Of a stretch of 64,000 bases of DNA, positions 1 to 13,598 are shown piece by piece. The DNA is from Aristolochia californica. Its lineage: Eukaryota; Streptophyta; Magnoliopsida; Piperales; Aristolochiaceae. Under the pieces are notes generated by a model. That model did no database searches. It was not told the origin of the DNA and saw only the letters and a program-made list of their open reading frames with translations. Made by a program: the position numbers and the translations under genes. Within the stretch, counting starts at the first letter, position 1. Each line of letters starts with the position of its first letter. The stretch lies in NCBI GenBank assembly GCA_029961685.1, contig JARWKL010000004.1, positions 22,883,610-22,947,609 of the forward strand, in the 5' to 3' direction.

Positions 1-2700
1 ACTTGATATTTAAAAACTAAAAAGAGTTTTCAATCCCTAAAAATTACACACACTTTTTGGAATTATCTTTCCCGACATTTGTGCATTGTACATTTCCATT
101 TTAGATGTATATTTTTTTCTTAAATCAAAACTTGAGTTTCCACTTTTGCTTCATCTAGCGAACAAAAAAGAGATAAAAGGCAAATAGATCACAACAAAAT
201 GAAAATTTTAGAGTTTACATATGGAAAGTATTTAAAGCAATAAAAAATGTAAGTAATGAAAATTTAGGTACACACTACAAGTGAACACAAAAATTTTGTT
301 CTCCAAGTCTGGGAAATTCGACTAGTCCAACCCTAATAGCTCAGAATTTTATATGAAAGAGATTTTTCTTCACATGATTTAAAAAATGGATATGCATGCT
401 TGAAAAATGTTAAAGATGAAAATGACAAATGGATCCAAACCTTTTAAAGAGAATAACATTAAATTCCCAAGTGAACGTGCGGTGGGATATTTACCCGAGT
501 CAAACAAGCTATTATTTTGCCCGTTTACAAAAAGCTGACTTAACGATCATAGATGATTGTAAAGTGATTTATCATGTGTAACGGGCAATATTATTTTATG
601 GAATGACTTAAGGATTGGGAGTCAACACTGTTAAAAATCCGCCTCCTCCCCGTTTTTTCGAAGATTGCAGAACCTAATATATAAAAAACTAAAAATAGTT
701 TACAATCCCTAAAAATGATAGATACTTTTTGGAATTATCTCTTTCTACATTTATGCATTGTGCATTTCAATTTTAGAAGTAAAATTTTTTCTGAAATCAA
801 AACTTGAGTTTACACTTTCCCTTCATCTCGTAAACAAAAAAAGAGATAAAAGTCAAATAGATCACTAAAAAATGAAAATTTTAGAGTTTATGTATGGTAA
901 GAATATAAAGCAATAAAAAATGTAAGTAAAGAAAATTTATTCACACACCACAAATGAAAACAAAAGTTTTATTATCCTAGTTTAGGAAATTCCACTAGTT
1001 CAAACCTAATAGCTTGGAATTTTATTAGAAAGAGATTTTTCTGCACATGTTTTAAAAAATGGATATGCATGCTTGGAACATGTTAAAGATGCAAATGACC
1101 GATGGATTCAAACCTTTTAAAGAGAATAACATTAAATACCCAAGTGAACATGCGGTGAGATTTTTACCCAAGTCAAACAAGCAGTTTTTTTTCCCAATTT
1201 AAAAAAGTTGACCTAACGATCATAATTGATGGTAAAGTTATTTATCATGCATAACAGGCTATATTTTTGTAAGGAATTACTTATGGAGTGGGAGTCAACA
1301 CTCAGTTAAAAATCCCCCGCTTCCCCCTTTTCCCGACGATTGCAAAACCATATATATAAAAACTAAAAAGAGTTTACATTCCCTAAAAATTATAGACACT
1401 TTTTGGAATTATCTTTCTCTACATTTGTGCATTGTGCATTTCCATTTTAAATGTAAACTTTTTTCTTAAATCAAAACTTGAGTTTTCACATTCCCTTCAT
1501 CTCGTAAACATAAAAAGAGATAAAAGGAAAATAGATCACAACAAAATGAAAATTTTACAGTTTTTGTATCGGAAGAATTGAAAACAATAACAAAAGTAAG
1601 TAAAGAAAATTTATTCACACCCCAAAAATGAACACAAAAGTTTTGTTATCCACATTTAGGAAATTCCACCAGTTCAACCCTAATAGCTTGGAATTTTATA
1701 AGAAAGAGATTTTTCTAATCATGTTTTAAAAAATGAATATGCATGCTTGAATCATGGTAAAGATGAAAATGAAGTATTGATCCAAACATTTTGAAGATAA
1801 TAACATTAAATTCCCAGGTGAACATTCGATGGGATATTTACTCGACTCAAACAAGCCATTATTTTTCCCAATTACTAAAAGCTGACCTAACAAACATAAA
1901 TGATTGTAAAATGATTTATCATGCATAACGGGCTATATTTTTGTAAGGAATCACTTATGAATTGGGAGTCAACACTGAGTTAAAAATCCCCCGCCTCCCC
2001 TTTTTCCCGACGATTATCGAACCTGATATATAAAAACTAAAAAGAGTTTACAATCCCTAAAAATTACAGACTACTTTTGGAATTATCTCTCTCTAAATTT
2101 GTGCAATGTGCATTTCCATTTTAGATGTATACTTTTTTCTTAAATCAAAACATGACTTTTCACTTTCACTTCATCTCGTAAACAAAAAAAGAGATAAAAG
2201 GCAAATAAATCACAACAAAATGAAAATTTTAGAGTTTATGTATGGAAAGAATATAATGAAATAACAAATGTAAGTAAAGAAAATTTATTCACACACCAAA
2301 AATGAACACAAAGTTTTTTTATGCAAGTTTGGGAAATTCCACTAGTTCAACCCTAATAGCTCGGAAATTTATAAGAAAGAGATTTTTCTACACATGTTTT
2401 AAAAATATGATATGCAAGCTTGAAACATGTTAAAGATTCAAATGACCTATGGATCCAATCTTTTTAAATAGAATAACTTTAAACTCCCAAATGAACGTGC
2501 GGTGGGATATTTTCCCGAGTCAAACAAGCCATTATTTTGCCCATTTACAAAAAGTTGACCTAATGATCATGGATGATTGAAAAGTTATTTATCACGAGTA
2601 ACGGGCTATATTTTTTTAAGAATGACTTATGGAGTGGTAGTGAACACTCAGTTAAAAACCACCCGCCTCCCCCTTTTCCCGAAGATTGTAGAACCTGAAA
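1..2700 (+). repeat. First copy of a four-monomer series repeated at ~9.7-13.0 kb
   Basis: Four successive monomers carry private variants that recur in the same order downstream. Monomer 1 shares the odd TTCATCTAGC spelling and a TTTTCAATCCC start with the monomer at about 9674. Monomer 2 shares AAAAATGA.AGATAC and CTTTCTACATTTATGC with that at about 10345. Monomer 3 shares CCCAGGTGAAC, TTCGATGGG and CCCAATTACTAAAAG with that at about 11695. Monomer 4 shares AAACATGACTTTTCACTTTC with that at about 12370. The offset is about 9674 for the first two and about 10350 for the last two, so the downstream copy has one extra monomer inside. Confidence 0.75.
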
Positions 2701-2865
2701 TATAAAAACTAAAAAGAGTTTACAACCCCTAAAAATTACAAACAGCTTTTGGAATTATCTCTCTCTAAATTTGTGCATTGTGCATTTACATTTAAGATGT
2801 ATACTTTTTTCTTAAATCAAAACTTGATTTTTCACTTTCCCTTCATCTCGTAAACAAAAAAAAAG

Positions 2866-2895
2866 AAAAAAGGCAAATAGAATTTATGTTTGGAA
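2866..2895 (+). repeat. Internal deletion, ~25 bp
   Basis: GGCAAATAG runs directly into AATTTATGTTTGG. The usual segment between them, with ATCACAACAAAATG and the following AAAATTTTAGAG, is missing. The landmark spacing here is 648 bp instead of about 673. Confidence 0.85.
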
Positions 2896-3795
2896 AGAAT
2901 TTAAGGTAGAATAATATTAGTAAAAAAAATGTATTGACACACCACATATGAACACAAAAGTTTTGTTATCCAAGTTTGGGAAAATTCCACTAGTTCAACT
3001 CTAATAGCTCAGAAATTTAAAAGAAAGAGATTTTTCAACACATGTTTTAAAAAATGGATATGCATGCTAGAAACATGTTAAAGATGAAAATGACCTTTGG
3101 ATCCAAACCTTATAATGAGAATAACATTAAATTCCTAAGTGAACGTGTGGTGAGATATTTACCCAAGTCAAACAAGCCCTTAGTTTGCCCATTTACAAAA
3201 AGCTGACCTAACGGTCATAGATGATTGTAAAGTTATTTATCGTGTGTAAGGGGCTATATTTTTTTAAGGAATGACTTATGGATTGGGAGTCAACACTCTG
3301 TTAAAAATCTCCTGCATCCCCCTTTTTCGGACAATTGCAGAACTTGATATATAATAAACAAAAAAGAGTTTACAAGCCCTAAAAATTACATGCACTTTTT
3401 GGAATTATATCTCTCTACATTTTCACATTGTGCATTTCCATTTTAGGTGTATACTATTTTCTTAAATCAAAACTTGAGTTTTCATTTTCACTTCATCTCG
3501 TAAACAAAGAAAGTGATAAAAGGCAAATAGATCACAAAAAAAAAAAGAAAATTTTAGAGTTTATGTAGGGAAAGAATTCAAAGCAATAACAATTATAAGT
3601 AAAGAAAATTTATTCACACAGCACAAATGAACAAAAAAAATTTGTTAACAGAAATTGGGAGATTCCACTAGTTCAACCCTAATAACTCAAAATTTTATAA
3701 GAAAAAGATTTTTCTACACATGTTTTAAAAAAAGGATATGCATGCTTGAAACATGTTAAAGATTCAAATGACCTATGGATCCAACCTTTTAAAGA

Positions 3796-3827
3796 GAATA
3801 ACTTTAAACTCGAATAACTTTAAACTC
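3796..3827 (+). repeat. 16-bp tandem duplication inside a monomer
   Basis: GAATAACTTTAAACTC occurs twice in direct succession, at 3796-3811 and 3812-3827. Other monomers have it once. It accounts for most of the enlarged 691-bp landmark spacing. Confidence 0.95.
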
Positions 3828-5424
3828 TCAAATGAATGTGCAATGGGATATTTTCCCGAGTCAAACAAGCCATTATTTTGCCCATTTAAAAAAACGTTAA
3901 CCTAACAATCTTAGACGATTGTAAACTGATTTATCATGGGTAACGGGCTATATTTTTGTAAGGAATGACTTATGAAATGGGAGTCAACACTCAATTAAAA
4001 ATCCCCCGCTTGCCGCTTTTCCCGACGATTCCTGAACCTGATATATAAAAACTAAAAAGAGTTTACAATCCCTAAAAATTATAGACACTTTTTGGAATTT
4101 TCTCTCTCTACATATTTGCATTGTGCATTTCCATTTTAGATGCATAATTTTTTCTTAAATCAAAACTTGAATTTTCACTTTCCCTTCATCTTGTATACAA
4201 AAAAAGAGATAAAAGGCAAACAGATCACAACAAAATGAAAATTTTAGAGGTTATGTATGGAAAGAATTTAAAGAAATAAAAAAATTAAGTAAAGAAAATT
4301 TATTAACACACCACAAATGAACACAAAAGTTTAGTTATCCAAGTTTGGGAAAATTCCACTAGTTCAACCATAATAGCTCGGAATTTTATAAGAAAGAAAT
4401 TTTTCTACACCTGTTTTAAAAAATGGATATGCATGCTTGAAACATGTTAAAGATGCAAATGACCGATGGATCCAAATATTTTAAAGACAATAACATTAAA
4501 TTCCCTAGTGAACGTGCGGTGGGATATTTACCCGGATTTGACAAGCCATTATTTTGCCCATTTACAAAAAGCTAACCTAACTATCATAGATGATTGTAAA
4601 GTTATTTGTCATGCGTAACAGGCTATATTTTTTTAAGGAATCACTTATGGATCTGGAGTCAACACTCAGTTAAAAATCCCCTCCATCCCCCTTTTCCCGA
4701 CGATTGCAGAACATGATATATAAAAAATTAAAAAAAATTTACAATCCCTAAAAATTACAGACACTTTTTGGAATTATCTCTCTCTACATTTGTGCATTGT
4801 GCATTTCCATTTAAGATGTATACTTTTTTCTTAAAGAAAAACTAGAGTTTTCACTTTCCCTTCATCTCGTAAAAAAAAGAGATAAAAGGCAAATAGATCA
4901 CAACAAAATGAAAATTTTAGAGTTTAAGTATGGGAAGAAATCAAGGTAATAACAAATCTAAGTAAAGAAAATTTATTCACACACCCGAAATGAACCCAAA
5001 AGTTTTGTTATACAATTTTTGAAAATTCCACTAGTTTAAGCCTAATATCTCAGAATTGAATAAGAAAGAAATTTTTCTACATATGTTTTCAAAAGTGCAT
5101 GTTTGAAACAAGTTAAAGATTCAAATGATCTACTGGTACAAACCTTTTAAAGAGAATAACATTAAATTCCCAAATGAACGTGCGCTGGGATATTTACTCG
5201 AGTCAAACATGCCATTATTTTGCCCATTTAAAAAAACATGACCTTACTATCATAGAAGATTATAAAGTGATTTATCGTGCGTAATGAGCTATATTTTGTA
5301 AGGAATGACTTATGGATATGGACTCAACACTCAGTTAAAAATCCCCCGCCTGCCACTTTTCCCGACGATTGTTGAACCTGACATGTAAAAACAAAAAAGA
5401 GTTTACAAGCCCTAAAAATTACAG

Positions 5425-5450
5425 ACACCTTTTGGATGTAAACAAAAAAA
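5425..5450 (+). repeat. Internal deletion, ~97 bp
   Basis: The sequence jumps from CACCTTTTGGA to TGTAAACAAAAA, leaving out the CTCTCTCTACATTTG, ATGTATACTTTTTTC and CTTTCCCTTCATC segments. The landmark spacing is 576 bp, so about 97 bp are missing. Confidence 0.92.
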
Positions 5451-6595
5451 AAGATAAAAGGCAAATTGATCACAACAAAATGAAAATGTTATAGTTTATG
5501 TATGGAAATAAATCAAGGCAATAACAAATGTAAGTAAACAAAATTTATTCACACACCACGAATGAACACAAAAGTTTTGTTATACAAGTTTGGGAAATTC
5601 CCCTACTTTAAGCCTAATAGCTCGGAATTTAATAAAAAAAAGTTTTTTCTACACATGTTTTCAAAAATGGATACGCATGCTTGAAAAAGTTAAAGATGCA
5701 AATGACCTACAGATCCAAATGTTTTAAAGACAATAACATTGAATTCCCAAGTGAACATGCGGTCGGATATTTACTCGAGTCAAACAAGCCATTATTTTGC
5801 CCATTTACAAAAACCTAACCTAACGATCATATATGATTATTAAGTGATTTATCATGCGTAATGAGCTATATTTTGTAAGGAATGACTTATGGATTGGTGC
5901 TCAACACTCAATTAAAAATCCCCACCCTCCCCCTTTTCCCGACGATTGCAGAACCTGATATATAAAAACTTAAAAGAGTTTACAATCCCTAAAAATTATA
6001 GACACTTTTTGGAATTATCTCTCTCAACATTTGTGCACTATGCACTTCCATTTTTTATGTATACTTTTTTCTTAAATCAAAACTTGAGATTTCACTTTCC
6101 CTGCATCTCGTAAAAAAAAAAAGAGATAAAAGGTAAATAGATCACAAAAAAATGAAAATTATACAGTTTATGTATGGAAAAAAATTAAAGCAATAACAAA
6201 TGTAATTAAAGAAAATTTATTCTCCCACCACAAATGAACTGAAAAGTTTTGTTATCCACATTTGGGAAATTCCACTTGTTCAACCCTAATATCTCGGAAT
6301 TTTATCAGAAAGAGATTTTTCTACACAAGTTTTAAAAAATGGATATACATGCATGAAACATGTTAAATATGGAAATGACCTATGGATCCAAACCTTTTAA
6401 AGATACTAACTTTAAATTTCCAAGTGAACGTGCGGTGGGATATTTACCCGAGTCAAACAAGCCGTTATTTTGCCCATTTACAATAAGTTGATCTAACAAT
6501 TATAGATGATTATAAAGTGATTTATCATGCACAACGGGCTATATTTTTTTAAGGAATGACTTATGGATTGGTAGTCAACACTCAGTTAAAAATCT

Positions 6596-6610
6596 CCCCC
6601 CCCCCCCCCC
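6596..6610 (+). repeat. C15 homopolymer in the C-rich tract
   Basis: The usual pattern of two C5 runs split by GCCT has become a run of 15 C followed by TCCCACTTTTCCCG. On the minus strand this gives G3, G3 and G15 tracts with short loops, which meets the usual G-quadruplex pattern; the plus strand could form an i-motif. An assembly or base-calling length error is possible in such a run. Confidence 0.9.
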
Positions 6611-6975
6611 TCCCACTTTTCCCGACGATTGCTGAACTTGATTTAAAAAAAGTAAAAATAGTTTACAATCCCTAAAAGGTACAACCACTTTTTGGAATTA
6701 TCTCTCTCTACATTTGTGCATTGTGCATTTCTATTTTAGATTTATACTTTTTTCTTAAATAAAAACTTGAGTTTGACTTTCCCTTTATCTCGTAAACAAA
6801 AAAAGAGATAAAAGTCAAATGGATAAAAACAAAATGAAAATTTTAGAGTTTATGTTTGGGAAGAATTTATAGCAATAAAAAATGTAAGTAAAAAAAATTT
6901 ATTCACACACCACAGATGAACACAAAAGTTTTGTTATGCAAGTTTGGAAAATTCCAGTAGTTCAACCCTAATAGC

Positions 6976-6995
6976 TCGAAATTTTAAAAAATGGA
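6976..6995 (+). repeat. Internal deletion, ~29 bp, at a TTTTA overlap
   Basis: CTCGAAATTTTA joins directly to AAAAATGGATATCC. Compared with other monomers, TAAGAAAGAGATTTTTCTAC and the following ACATGTTTT are missing. Both edges of the lost segment end in TTTTA, so the join fits a short direct-repeat deletion. Confidence 0.85.
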
Positions 6996-8530
6996 TATCC
7001 ATGCTTCAAACATATTAAAGATTCAAATGACCAATGGATCCAAATATTTTAAAGATAATAACGTTAAATTCCCAAGTGAAGGTTTGGTGGGATATTTAAC
7101 CTAGTCAAACAAGCCATTATTTTGCCCATTGTCAAAAAGCTGATATAATGATGATAGATGATTAAAAAGTGATTTATCATGTGTAATGGGCTATATTTTT
7201 TTAAGGAATGACTGATGGATAGGGTGTCAACACTTAGTTAAAAATCCCCCGACTCCCTCTTTTCCCGACGATTGCAAAACTTTATATATAAAAACAAAAA
7301 AGAGTTTACAATCCCTAAAAATTACTGCCACTTTTTGGAATTATCTCTCTCTACATTTTTGCATTGTGCATTTGCATTTTAGACGTATACTTTTTTCTTA
7401 AATCAAAACCTAAGTTTTCACTTTCCCTTCATATCGTAAACAAAAAAAGAGATAAAAGGCAAATAGATCACAACAAAATGAAAATTTTAGAGTTTATGTA
7501 TGGATATAATTTAAAGCAATAACAAATTTAAGTAAATAAAACTTATTGCAACACCACAAATGAACACAAAAGTTTTGTTATCCAAGTTTGAGAAATTTCA
7601 CTAGTTCAACCCTAATAGCTCGAAATTTTATAAGAAAGAGATTTTTCTACAATTTTTTTAAAAATGGATATCCATGATTGAAAAATGTTGAATATGCAAA
7701 TGACCTATTGATCCAAACAATTTAAAGATAATAACAATAAATTCCGAAGTAAATGTTCGGTGGGATATTTACCCGAGTCCAACAAGCCATTATTTTGCAC
7801 ATTTACAAAGGGCTGACCTAACGATTATAGATTATTATATAGTGATTTACCATGTGTAACGGGCTATATTTTTTTAAGGAATGACTTATGGATTGGGAGT
7901 CAACACCCAGTTAAAAATCCCCCTCCTCCCCCTTTTCCCGACGATTGTAGAACCTGATATATAAAAACTAAAAAGAGTTTACAATCCCTAAAACTTATAG
8001 ACACTTTTTGGAATTATCTCTCTCTACATTTGTGCATTGTGCTTTTCTATTTTAGATGTATACATTTTCTTAAATCAAAACTTTAGTGTTGACTTTCCCT
8101 TCATCTCGTAGAATAAAGAAGAGATAAAAGGCAAATACATCACAATAAAATGAAAATTTTAGAGTTTATGTATGGAAATAATTTAAAACAATAACAAATG
8201 TAAGTAAAGAAAATTTATTATCATACCACAAATGAACAGAAAATTTTTGTTATCCAAGTTTTGGAAATTCCACTTCTTCAACCCTAATAACTCGGAATTT
8301 TATAAGAAAGAGATTTCTTTACACATGTTTTAAAAAATGGATATGCATACTTGAAACATGTTAAAGATGCAAATGACCTATGGATCCAAGCCTTTTAAAA
8401 AAAATAACATTAAATTCCCAAGTGAACTTGCAGTGGGATATTTACCCGAGTCAAACAAGCCATTATTTTGCCCATTTACAAAAAGATGACCAAACGATCA
8501 TAGATGATTATAAAGTGATTTATCATGCAT

Positions 8531-8552
8531 AACGGGCTATTTTTTTTATCAA
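8531..8552 (+). repeat. Internal deletion, ~30 bp
   Basis: AACGGGCTATTTTTTTT joins to ATCAACATTCAG. The conserved GGAATGACTTATGGATTGGG block is absent from this monomer. Confidence 0.88.
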
Positions 8553-8937
8553 CATTCAGTTAAAAATCCCCCGCCACCCCCCTTTCCCGACGATTGCAGA
8601 ACTTCATATATAAAACCAAAAAAAAGTTTACAATCCCTAAACAATACAGGCACTTTTTGGAAGTATCTCTCTCTATAAATTTATGCATTGTGAATTTCCA
8701 TCTATATGTATACTTTTTTCTTAAATAAAAACTTGATTTTTGACTTTCTCTTCATCTCGTAAACAAAAAAAAGAGATAAAAGGCAAATGGATCACAACAA
8801 AATGAAAATTTTAGAGTTTATGTATGGAAAGAATTTAAAGCAATAACAAATGTAAATAAAGAAAATTTATTCACACACCACAAATGAACACAACATTTTT
8901 GTTATACAAATTCGGGAAATTCCACTAGTTCAACCCT

Positions 8938-8962
8938 AATAGCTTGGGTTTTAACACTCAGT
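8938..8962 (+). repeat. Large deletion junction, ~296 bp lost
   Basis: The monomer runs normally to CCCTAATAGCTTGGG, then continues at TTTTAACACTCAGTTAAAAA, which belongs about 300 bp further on in the next monomer. The dyad region, the landmark and the GATCATAG segment are lost. Landmarks 8382 and 9432 are 1050 bp apart, which is two monomers minus about 296 bp. The sequence just after the join (GCAAAACTTTATATATAAAA, then ATTACTGCCAC) matches the monomer starting at about 7265, suggesting a related source copy. Confidence 0.93.
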
Positions 8963-9673
8963 TAAAAATCGCTCGTCTCCCCCTTTTCCCGACGATTGCA
9001 AAACTTTATATATAAAAACAAAAAAGAGTTTACAATCCCTAAAAATTACTGCCACTTTTTGGAATTATCTCTCTCGACATTTGTGCATTGTGCATTTCCA
9101 TTTTAGACGTATACTTTTTTCTTATATCAAAACTTGAGTTTTCACTTTCCCTTCATCTCGTAAACAAAAAAAGAGATAAAAGGCAAATAGATCACAACAA
9201 AATGAAAATTTTAAGAGTTTATGTATGGAAAGAATTTAAATCAATAAAAAATGTAAGTAAAGAAAATTTATTCTCACACCACGAATGAATAGAAAAGTTT
9301 TGTTATCCAAGTTTGGGAAATTCCACTTGTTCAACCTTAATAGCTCGGAATTTTGTAAGAAAAATTTTCTACACATGTTTTAAAAAATGGATAGGCATGC
9401 CTGAAACATGTTAAAGATGCAAATGACCTCTGGATCCAAACCTCTTAATGATAATAACATTAAATTCCCAAGTGAATGTGCGGTGGGATATTTACCCGAG
9501 TCAAACAAACCATTATTTTTCCCATTTATAAAAGCTGACCTAACGATTATAGATGATTGTAAAGTGATTTATCGTGGGTAACGGGCTTTATTTTTGTATG
9601 GAATGACTTATGGATTGGGAGTCAACACTCAGTTAAAAAACCCCTGCCTCCCCCTTTTCCCGACGATTGCAGA

Positions 9674-12600
9674 ACTTGATATTTAAAAACTAAAAAGAGT
9701 TTTCAATCCCTAAAAATTACACTCACTTTTTGGAATTATCTCTCCCGACATTTGTGCATTGTGCATTTCAATTTTAGATGTATATTTTTTTCTTAAATCA
9801 TAACTTGAGTTTCCACTTTCGCTTCATCTAGCAAACAAAAAAGGAGATAACAGGCAAATAGATCACAACAAAATGAAAATTTTAGAGTTTATGTATGGAA
9901 AGAATTTAACGCAATAAAAAATGTAAGTAATGAAAATTTATGCACACACTACAAATGAACACAAAAGTTTTGTTATCCAAGTTTAGGAAATTCCACCAGT
10001 CCAACCCTAATAGCTCGGAAATTTATAAGAAAGAGATTTTTCTACACATGTTTTAAAAAATGGATATGCATGCTTGAAACATGTTAAAGATGAAAATGAC
10101 ATATGGATCCAAACCTTTTAAAGAGAATAACATTAAATTCCCAAGTGAACGTGCGGTGGGATATTTACCTGAGTCAAACAAGCAATTATTTTGCCCGTTT
10201 AAAAAAAGATGACTTAACGATCATAGATGATTTTAAATTCATTTATCATGTGTAGTGGGCTATATTATGTTATGGAATGACTTAAGGATTGGGAGTCAAC
10301 ACTCGGTTAAAAATCTGCCGCCTCCCCGTTTTCCCGATGATCGATAAACATGATATATAAAATACTAAAAAGTGTTTACAATCCCTAAAAATGACAGATA
10401 CTTTTTGGAATTATCTCTTTCTACATTTATGCATTGTGCATTTCAACTTTAGATGTAAACTTTTTTTCTGAAATCAAAACTTGAAGTTTACACTTTCCCT
10501 TCATCTCGTAAACAAAAAAACAAGATAAAAGTCAAATAGATCACTACAAAATGAAAATTTTAGAGTTTATGTATGGAAAGATTTTAAAGCAATAACAATT
10601 GTAAGTAAAGAAAATTTATTCACACACCACAAATGAATAGAAAAGTTTTATTATCCTAGTTTGGGAAATTCCACTAGTTCAAACCTTATACCTTGGAATT
10701 TTATTAGAAAGAGATTTTTCTACACATGTTTTAAAAAATGGATATGCATGCTTGGAACATTTTAAAGATGCAAATGACCTATGGATCCAAACCTTTTAAA
10801 GAGAATAACATTAAATACCCAAGTGAAAGTGCGGTGCGATTTTTACTCAAGTCAAACAAGCAATTTTTTTGCCCAATTACAAAATGTTGACCTAACGATC
10901 ATAATTGAGGGTAAAGTTATTTATCATGCGTAATGGGCTAATTTTTTATAAGGAATGACTTATAGACTGGGAGTCCATACTCGGATAAAAATTCCTCCCC
11001 CCCTTTTTCGACGATTGCAAAACCTGATATATAAAAACTGAAAAGAGTTTACAATCCCTAAAAATTACACACACTTTTTGGAATTATCTCTCTCTACATT
11101 TGTGCATTGTGCATCTCCTTTTTAGATGTATAATTTTTTCTTAAATCAAAACTTGAGTTTTCACTTTCCCTTCATTACGTAAACAAAAAAAGAGAAAAAA
11201 GGCAAATAGATGACAACAAAATGAAAATTTTAGAGTTTATGTATGGAAATAATTTAAAGCAATAACAAATGTTAGTAAATAAAATTTATTCACACACCAC
11301 AAATGAACACTAAAGTTTTTTTATCCAAGTTTTGGAAATTCCACTAGCTCAACCCTAATAGCTCAAAATTTTATAAGGAAGAGATTTTTCTAGACATGTT
11401 TTAAAAAATGGATATGCATGCTTGAAACATGTTAAAGATGCAAATGACCTACGAATCCAAACCTTTTAAAGATAATAACTTTAAATTCCCAAATGAATGT
11501 TTGGTGGGATATTTACCCGAGTCAAACAAGCCATTATTTTGCCCACTTACAAAAAGCTGACCTAACAATCATAGATGATTGTAAAGTGATTTATCATGGA
11601 TAACGGGCTATATTTTTTTAAGGCATGACTTATGGATTGCGAGTCAACACTCATTTAAAAATCCCTCACCTCCCCGTTTTCCCGACGAGTGCAGAGCCTG
11701 ATATATAAAAAACTAAAAAGAGTTTAGAATACCTAAAAATTATAGACAATTTTTGGAATTATCTCTCTCTACTTTTGAGCATTGTGCATTTCCATTTTAG
11801 ATGTAAACTTTTTTCTTAAATAAAAACTTGAGTTTTTGCTTTCCCTTCATCCCGGAAACAAAGAAAGAGATAAATGTCAATTAGATCACACCAAAATGAA
11901 AATTTTAGAGTTTATGTATGGAATGAATTTAAAGCAATAAAAAATGGAACTAAAGAAAATTTATTCACACACCACAAATGAACACAAAAGTTTTGTTATC
12001 GTAGTTTGAGAAATTCCACTATTTCAACCCTCATATCTCAAAATTTTATAAGAAAGAGATTTTTCTACACATGTTTTAAAAAATGAATATGCATGTTTGA
12101 ATCATGTTAAAGATGCTAATGAACTATGGATCCAAACATTTTAAAGATAATAACATTAAATTCCCAGGTGAACTTTCGATGGGATATTTACCTGAGTCGA
12201 ACAAGCCATTATTTTTCCCAATTACTAAAAGTTGTCCTAACGATCATAAATGATTGTAAAGGGATTTATCATGCATAATGGGATATTATTTTGTAATGAA
12301 TCACTTAGGATTGGGAGTCAACACTCAGTTAAAAATCCCCCACCTCCCCCTTTTCCCGACGATTGCAGAACATGATATATAAAAACTAAAAAGAGTTTAC
12401 AATCCCTAAAAATTATAGACACTTTTAGGAATTATCTCTCTAAATTTGTACATTGTGCAATTCCATTTTATATGTATACTTTTTTCTTAAATCAAAACAT
12501 GACTTTTCACTTTCACTTCATCTCGTAAACAAAAAAAGAGAGAAAAGGCAAATAGATCACAACAAAATCAAAATTTTAGAGTTTATGTGTGGAAAGAATT

Positions 12601-13035
12601 TAAATCAATAACAAATGGAAGTAAAGAAAATTTATTCACACACCAAAAATGAACACAAAATTTTTTTTATGCAAGTTTGGGAAATTCCACTAGTTCAACC
12701 CTAATAGCTTGGAATTTTATAAGAAAAAGATTTTTCTACACAAGTTTTAAAAAATGGATATGCATGCTTGAAACATGTTAAAAATTCAAATGACCTTTGG
12801 CTCCAAACTTTTAAAGATAAGAACATTAAATTCCCAAATGAACGTTCGGTGGGATATTTAACCGAGTCAAACAAGCCAATATTTTGCCCATTTACAAAAT
12901 GCTGACTTAACGATCATAGATGAATGTAAAGTGATTTATCATGTGTAACGGGCTATATTTTTGTAAGGAATGACTTATGGATTGGGTGTCAACACTCAGT
13001 TAAAAATCCCTTGCCTCCCTGTTTTCCCGACGATT
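9674..13035 (+). repeat. Second copy of the four-monomer series, with one extra monomer
   Basis: This stretch has the same monomer variants, in the same order, as the first 2.7 kb of the window. The monomer at about 11025-11695 has no counterpart between the second and third members of the first copy. That fits either gain of a monomer here or loss of one there by unequal exchange. The next monomer pair (about 2700 and about 13690) also shares variants (TTTAAGATGTATAC, AATATTAGTAAA, GGGAAAATTCC), so the similarity may extend further with another inserted monomer. Confidence 0.7.
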
Positions 13036-13571
13036 GTAGAAGCTGATAAATTAAAAACAAAAAAGAGTTCACAATCCCTAAAAATTACAGACACTTTTGG
13101 AATTATCACTCTATACATTTGTGCATTGTGCATTTCCATTTTAGATGTATATTTTTTTCGTAAATAAAAACTTTAGTTTTCACTTTCCCTTCATCTCGTA
13201 AACAAAAAAGAGATAAAATGAAAATAGATCACAACAAAATGAAAATTCTAGAGTTTATGTATGGAAATAATTTAAAGCAATAACTAATGTAAGTAAAGAA
13301 AATTTATCCACACACCACAAATGAACACCAAAGTTTTGTTATCCAAGTTTGGGAAATTCCATTAGTTCAACCCTTACAGCTCAGAATTTTATAAGAAAAA
13401 GATTTTTCTACACATGTTTTAACAATTTGATATGCATGCTTGAAACATGTTAAAGATGAAAATAACCTATGGAACCAAACCTTTTAAAGTGAGTAACAGT
13501 AAATTCCCAAGGGAACATGAGATGGGATATTTACCTGAGTCATACAAGCCATTATTTTGCAATTTTACAAA

Positions 13572-13598
13572 AAGTTGACCGAACTATTTATCATGCGT
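13572..13598 (+). repeat. Internal deletion, ~21 bp
   Basis: GTTGACCGAAC joins to TATTTATCATGCGTAG. The conserved GATCATAGATGATTGTAAAG segment is missing, which explains most of the shortened 652-bp spacing. Confidence 0.85.
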
